Positions 60,001-64,000 of a stretch of DNA of 64,000 nucleotides are shown here, piece by piece. Positions within the stretch are counted from its first letter, which is position 1, and every line of letters starts with the position of its first letter. The notes beneath the pieces are model-generated. The model was not told the DNA's origin. It ran no database searches and was given only the letters and a program-made list of their open reading frames with translations. Both the position numbers and the translations under genes were made by a program. This stretch comes from Congeria kusceri (Eukaryota > Mollusca > Bivalvia > Myida > Dreissenidae): NCBI GenBank assembly GCA_027627225.1, contig CM051028.1:10732001-10796000 (forward strand), read 5' to 3'.

Positions 60001-62667
60001 TGGTGAAATGAAGCTGTATGACTTGATACAGGATCTACAACAAAAATTAAATAGAAATGACAACCAGGGCTCGACAAAAATAAATGTGACCCGAGCAAAT
60101 CCTCTAGATGGTACAAGGAGATCTGTTAGGAGATCCAGTTTCAACCCAACAGCAAGGTTATCAGTACGGGGGACCTACTCGAGAGCTCTTCCGTCTGCTT
60201 TTGAAGCAGATATCAGAGCTGTCTGTGTTCATTGGCACAGACACATCAGGCAAAGCATTAGTAATGGATGCATCAGGTCAGACAATAACTAAACAAGCAC
60301 ATCAGTTACAAATACAAGTAAAATATCATTGTGTGAACTGATAGTATATATAGAAAAGCACTTTTTAAAGTAAATGTTTAAAGTATAGTGGCAACTGTGA
60401 GGTAACATTTATCAGCAGGTTATTGTCATTAAAGATTTAGTGAAAAGTAAAGCTTACAATAACTTTTAGTATCTAGTTTGACATCTGACAATATTTTCCA
60501 CAGTCACATATTCAATCAAGAATTATCATTAGGTATTATTTAAACATGTGTTTCAATAAATTTTGGTTAAAAGTTATGTATGATACATGTACATCAGTTT
60601 TTGAGAGTAAACACAATTTGTTTGAATATTTCTCATTACAGCTCTAAATGATGGACTGTACAAAGATGTAGGTACAATCTTAGCTATGGCGGTAGTACAC
60701 TGTGGCCAATTCCCTGCCTTCATGACTGAAACCACTTATCATTCATTAGTTAAAGATGAAATTTCACTGAGTGTGGCCGACATCCCTGACAATGACATAA
60801 GAGCTACTATTCAGCAGGTAAGCATTTATTTATTTAAATTCATTAATGATTGTTAATGACTAATTTTCTTTACAAACACATGCAAAACCAATTTAATAGA
60901 TTTTAATTGCCCTGAAATGTATAACTTCTAATGAATATTCATTATTGACTTTATTTCCTTTGAGATATGATATATGTATGTCCCGACCATAAATGTCATT
61001 ATTGACTTTATTTCCTTTGAGATATGATATATGTATGTTCCGACCATAAATGTCATTATTGACTTTATTTCCTTTGAGATATGATATATGTATGTCCCGA
61101 CCATAAATGTCATTATTGACTTATTTCCTTTGAGATATGATATATGTACGTCCCGACCATAAATGTTTGAAGGGAAGGCAGTAAGGATTACATGTATATT
61201 CATCTTGTTACACACCAGGTAGTCCGACCATCTTTGCCAGTGTATAAACCTTTTACATAACAGTTTGGCCCAGTGAGGCCCCAAACTTGGTAGGTGATCA
61301 CAAGTACATGATCAATGTCGCAGTGATCTTTCATTCAAATTCATTGCTACTGTATACTACCACTATTCAGCAATTAGCAGGCGCACATGTGTTTGGGGGA
61401 TTGCAACATTGAAGTTCAATTAACCTTTAACTAGTGCATGTGGACATTGTCACTGTTCTTAAAAAGAAAAGACTGTTTTTCTTCAATAACTTTACTTAAA
61501 GTAGACATACTGATATGATACTTTGTTTGGAGGTGTCTTTTGTAAAGTCTTCTTTGGAGTTGTAATAGGGACCCCTCGGAGTAGGATGAAGGTTTACTTG
61601 CTTTCTAAAAATAGATACATTTTCCTTGATACATATTTAGTCAATATAGTCATAACAACACTTAAAATATACTAATCAAAACTTCTAACGCATCACATAT
61701 TCATAGCTCATGTTAATATGTTACATAGATACAGGCTAATATTGACAGGTGCATAGAACATAAAATAATGATCGGTAAGCATTATCCAACATTAAAATGC
61801 ACCAGAACGGTACGATGACGTATTGGTCAATAAAACACACAAGAGTCACAACAAAAAATCATGCCCATCAATAACGGATGCATAGGTGAGTTTAGCTGTC
61901 TCATTCGTAACCAGCAGCATCCCATGATATTCCAACACGGTAATGCACGGCCCCACACTGCAAGAATCACTCGTCAATTTCTACAAACAAAACATGTGGA
62001 CGTTATGAATTGGCCAGCTGTACCCCCAGACTTATTACCGATGGTGCTCTCTGGGACGAACTTGACAGACGTGTACGTCAACGTCTTGTGCAGCCCCGAA
62101 ACTTACAAACTGATCGAAGCACTAATGCAGGAGTGGAATAACATTCCGCTGGATATGGTGACCACTCTTGTTCATTCCATGCGTCTGAGGTGCCTTGCGG
62201 TTTTGAATGCAAGAGGGGGGCATATTAACATGAGCTATGAATATGTGATGCGTTAGAAGTTTTGATTAGTATAGTTTACAGATAACTTAAATTGGGAACC
62301 ACCTTTGATTTGTGATTTTGTGGAGAAAATTAAGATCACAGTTTACTGTGCAAGTGCTTGTATGGGTACTAGAAAATAAATGAAGTCTGAATCCAATAAC
62401 TTACAGGGGTATACATCACCTTGAGTGATTAAACTATTTTAGGAAAAAAAAATTAACATGTAAGAAATACAGTTTGGTTCTTTTTATTGTCTAGCTAATT
62501 GGAGCCAGCTCTTTAGAGAAAGTACAAAGCTTGATGGCGGAAAACTCAATGTTGTTTGAGTTAGCAGGATGCCTCCGGCCAGTTTCAGCATTCAGCGTGG
62601 GCGACAAACTGGTCGATGACATGCTGAGATTTCTGGTAATCATAAGAAATCTGCCAGCTATTCACCA
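45029..62667 (+). CDS. G2E3-like HECT E3 ubiquitin ligase with TDP-43-N-like domain and SIM (partial, one frameshift)
   Basis: Exons: 45029-45042 (MAAHR, or the SAM exon 40841-41100 instead), 46386-46600, 50019-50485, 52261-52401, 55700-55768, 57064-57140, 58229-58327, 60001-60276, 60642-60817 and 62495-62667; more should follow. Exon 2 resembles the TDP-43 N-terminal domain (GDMVSFPCGESKLTLETVRT, YPQATGLKYL). Exons 3-4 hold an unrecognised conserved region (MEGLLDILGQDSEEDIVCKL; SYNNKKLSMPQCVPGYKWNG). Exon 7 has a SUMO-interacting motif, VVVDSSDDEE. Exons 8-10 are the first part of a HECT domain (VTRANPLDGTRRSVRRSSFN; YGGPTRELFRLLL; LNDGLYKDVGTILAMAVVH; DKLVDDMLRFLVIIRNLP). HECT ligases pass ubiquitin through a C-terminal Cys, which is not in this window. 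Every splice phase fits except inside exon 8, where the frame shifts between about 60120 and 60165. The gene may act on SUMO-modified partners; that is inference. Confidence 0.7.
45043..46385. repeat. Intron 1 with about 106-bp duplication
   Basis: The sequence 'ataatagtgtgttt(t/g)tgtgaa' through 'tatacaaggtattttg' occurs at about 45709-45814 and again at about 45865-45968, 156 bp apart and nearly identical. The second half ends in a dispersed repeat ('gtgtccgacggacac', 46290-46320). Confidence 0.75.
47305..47884. mobile_element. hAT-like MITE, 580 bp
   Basis: Inverted ends CAGGGGTGTAAAATT (47305) and inverse ending CACCCCTG at 47884 interrupt a dispersed repeat whose two halves ('ctctgtaactttga' and 'ttttacatgccttgg') are continuous in neighbouring copies. 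CAGGGGTG is a typical hAT end. An 8-bp duplication is not clear. No coding sequence. Confidence 0.65.
48800..49012 (-). repeat. tRNA-derived SINE
   Basis: Read on the minus strand, 'gtggtgcatggtagcgtg' (A-box-like) and 'gggttcgaatcccgggc' (B box, perfect T-arm) form a tRNA-like head, followed by an AT-rich body ending with the inverse of 'aaagggacttgttcac'. The acceptor stem does not pair well, so it is a SINE and not a working tRNA gene. Confidence 0.7.
50486..52260. repeat. Intron 3 with foldback element and dispersed repeats
   Basis: Unique AT-rich DNA to about 51470, then a 150-bp foldback (51475-51625): outer arms 'aaatagaatacacggt' and inverse 'accatgtattctctattt', and a perfect inner stem AAAAATAGGGC/GCCCTATTTTT around 51537-51570. 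From 51715 a 'gaggttt(a)agatttggtatgt' repeat occurs three times, about 170 bp apart. Confidence 0.6.
52402..55699. repeat. Intron 4: dispersed repeats then AT-rich DNA
   Basis: 52485-53720 consists of degenerate copies of a repeat with 'ccactctagaggccac', 'cttgatgaaacttggtcag' and 'actaggtcaccaggtcaaa'. 53720-55699 is AT-rich without a recognised feature; one more 'ggattattattccccatgac' fragment is at 55358. Confidence 0.6.
55769..58228. repeat. Introns 5 and 6
   Basis: 55769-57063 is AT-rich with no recognised feature. After exon 6 (57064-57140), 57150-57580 and 57640-58000 are fragments of the 'gagaggtcaaaggtcag' and 'gttgtagttcacctgagc' dispersed bivalve repeats. Confidence 0.5.
58328..60000. 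repeat. Intron 7
   Basis: A dispersed repeat at 58810-59170 ('catcccccaccgaaaggcg', 'gtgcatgcgtgcgtgcg', ending 'gtgacagcttcttg'). The rest is AT-rich with no supported gene; the frame at 59376-59561 has no recognisable protein. Confidence 0.55.
60940..61167. repeat. 57-bp tandem repeat, four copies, in intron 9
   Basis: Near-identical units starting 'cattattgactttatttcc' at about 60940, 60997, 61054 and 61111 (the last loses one T). As 57 is a multiple of three, it leaves a spurious open minus-strand frame with a repeated MVGTYIYHISKE peptide. Confidence 0.85.
61670..62271. mobile_element. Deleted Tc1-like transposon, 602 bp
   Basis: Long inverted ends (about 50 bp, starting TACTAATCAAAACTTC; near-perfect match between 61670-61720 and the inverse at 62222-62271) flanked by TA on each side (61668-61669, 62272-62273). 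Only the C-terminal part of a Tc1 transposase remains inside. It lies in intron 9 of the HECT gene. Confidence 0.85.
61861..62256 (+). pseudogene. Tc1-like transposase C-terminal fragment, frameshifted
   Basis: Reads MIFQHGNARPHTARITRQFL, then NWPAVPPDLLP, the second catalytic block of Tc1 transposases (the usual FQHDNARPHTA has its catalytic Asp changed to Gly here) and the segment before the last catalytic Glu. A small deletion after 62040 puts the 'WDELDRRVRQR'-type part in another frame; EWNNIPLDMV and RCLAVLNARGGH follow in the original frame. The last 13 codons overlap the right TIR. Inactive. Confidence 0.8.
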
Positions 62668-64000
62668 GTAAGTTTTCCATTTAACCAATATTTTAATGTC
62701 CCTGGATTGAGGGCATATAGGTTGTGATCCATTCATATTCCAAAAACTTTAACAGTCAATATAACTTTAACACTGATTGACATATTTTGTTCATACCTTT
62801 CCACTGTCACATGTACCTTACGGGTGAATAGCAACTGAATTCGCAAGTTATACACAATAACATCATATGTATTCAAACCATAAACTGCTTATTGGTAATT
62901 TCAACTCGCATTAAGACTTGATAAAAGAATAACAAGGAAAAACTAACAGAAGTGTGATCACATATTTAGCAGGCAGTATAGAAATGAAATGTTTCTTTAC
63001 TTTGTTTATATTATAAAATGTTTTTTTTTAACTAGGTTTTCAATGAAGTTGAAAATACTGGTTACTAGTATTAGATCGGGGTATGGCAGGCGGGCGGGCG
63101 GCATCAAACAGGTGGTTTTCGGTCAATAACTTTAGTTTGCATCGACCAATCTTGATGAAACTTTGGATAAAGCAAGCTTTCATGGAGACCTTGCTTGGGA
63201 TTGTATTTGGGGATTGTCGGGTCAAGGTCACTGTTACGAAAAATAGAAAAACAGTTTCTGCTTACGAACTTGAGTTTGGGTGGAGATATTGCACTGAAAT
63301 TTTGTGTGTAGGTAGCTTACATGAAGACCTAGCTTGGGATTGTTTTTGAGTAAAGGTCAAGGTCACTGTTAATAAAAATAGAATAATGGCATACGCTCAA
63401 TAACTTCAGTTATGATAGAGGTATTGCACTGAAATTTTGTATGTAGGTATCTTACATGCAGATCTTTGGATTGCACAATCATTTAAATTAAATTAATAAC
63501 TAAAATGTTGAAAACCTGGTTTTGTGGCGTTGCCATTTTTCTTGTTTGTTGGTTATTTAGCTCAACTATTCATCGAATAGTTTGAGCTATACTTCTCACC
63601 CATTTGTCGGCATCTGCGTGATGCTCTGGTTAAAGTAAACGTGCAACATATCCTTATCACTGTTTCTACTACAGGTTTTCAATTGAAACTTCAAACATGT
63701 TTTCGGGGTCATCATGTGAGGTCACTGACCAAGGCCCATAACTCTGACCTGCAAATTAGCAGAATTATGCCCCTTTTTGTACTGTAAATTTAGGTTAACG
63801 TTTGTGTGCGACATCTCTATAGCCACTACAGATATTGAAATAAAACTTTACATATGTGTTCAGACCTTTATAATCACGAACTGACCAGCATCTCCGCAGG
63901 ATTATGCCGCCTTCTGTATTATACGATCAGGTTAAGGTTGCGTGTTGAGTTCGAATCTGGGTCACGTGCGTCCAAAAACTAGGTCACCAGGTCAATTCTT
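62668..64000. repeat. Intron/3' region with bivalve repeats
   Basis: 63090-63460 repeats the 'gggtcaaggtcactgtta' / 'gaaaaacagtttc' family, and 63555-64000 holds a 'tttagctcaactattcatcg' / 'aactaggtcaccaggtcaa' family. A weak acceptor at about 63036 (ttaactag|gttttc) would continue the HECT phase but soon enters repeat DNA, so I do not call it. The remaining HECT exons probably lie beyond the window. Confidence 0.55.

Noticed and set aside
60108..60276. Programmed frameshift in the HECT exon
   Set aside because: No slippery heptamer or downstream pseudoknot was evident at the switch; a small indel is simpler.
60928..61284. 118-codon minus-strand protein with repeated peptide
   Set aside because: A 57-bp tandem repeat keeps the frame open; no start context or homology.

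Overview
The window looks like nuclear DNA of a bivalve mollusc, most likely a heterodont clam or mussel of the Dreissena/Mya/Mercenaria kind. The evidence is AT-rich non-coding DNA, multi-exon genes with GT/AG introns, and many dispersed repeats typical of bivalves: degenerate 'ggtcaaggtcac' and 'ccactctagag' blocks, a foldback element with 'cggatcagcctgtgcgg' arms, and a tRNA-like SINE. I made no database search, so species and family names rest on recognition alone. There are no bacterial features, rRNA genes or CRISPR arrays.

The first 39 kb is mainly a stack of DNA transposons. At 0.8-5.3 kb lies a decayed PIF/Harbinger copy: a Myb/SANT-like gene broken in exon 1, facing a lone transposase C-terminal exon. 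At 6302-17495 is an 11.2 kb PIF/Harbinger element with matching terminal inverted repeats (TIRs) and CAG on both flanks. It carries an intact five-exon Myb/SANT gene (251 aa) and only exon 1 of a HARBI1-type transposase. A second transposon (10537-15214, perfect 27-bp TIRs) sits inside it, 12 bp after the Myb/SANT stop codon, and encodes an unusual DDE-like transposase with two frameshifts. Then come a conserved ORF of unknown function (19.4-19.9 kb) and a complete pogo/Tigger element (21914-24333, TA target site, one frameshift).

At 26725-33837 is a 7.1 kb TTAA-flanked Kolobok/Mutator-like transposon. Its nine-exon gene joins a transposase to a DEDDh 3'-5' exonuclease in one 961-codon reading frame. 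It is inserted in a degenerate tandem array of roughly 370-450-bp units (25.4-26.7 and 33.8-36.0 kb). Beside the array (36.7-38.9 kb) is a compact group of intron-poor small ORFs with TATA boxes, including a RING-finger protein interrupted by two in-frame TAG codons. This group looks virus-like or mobile, but its origin is unresolved.

The last 23 kb holds one long plus-strand gene, a G2E3-like HECT ubiquitin ligase. It has two alternative first exons (one encodes a SAM domain), then a TDP-43-N-like domain, a novel middle region, a SUMO-interacting motif and part of a HECT domain that runs toward the window end. All splice phases agree except for one frameshift in exon 8. Its long introns are full of bivalve repeats, a hAT-like MITE, a 602-bp Tc1 remnant, a SINE and several short tandem arrays.
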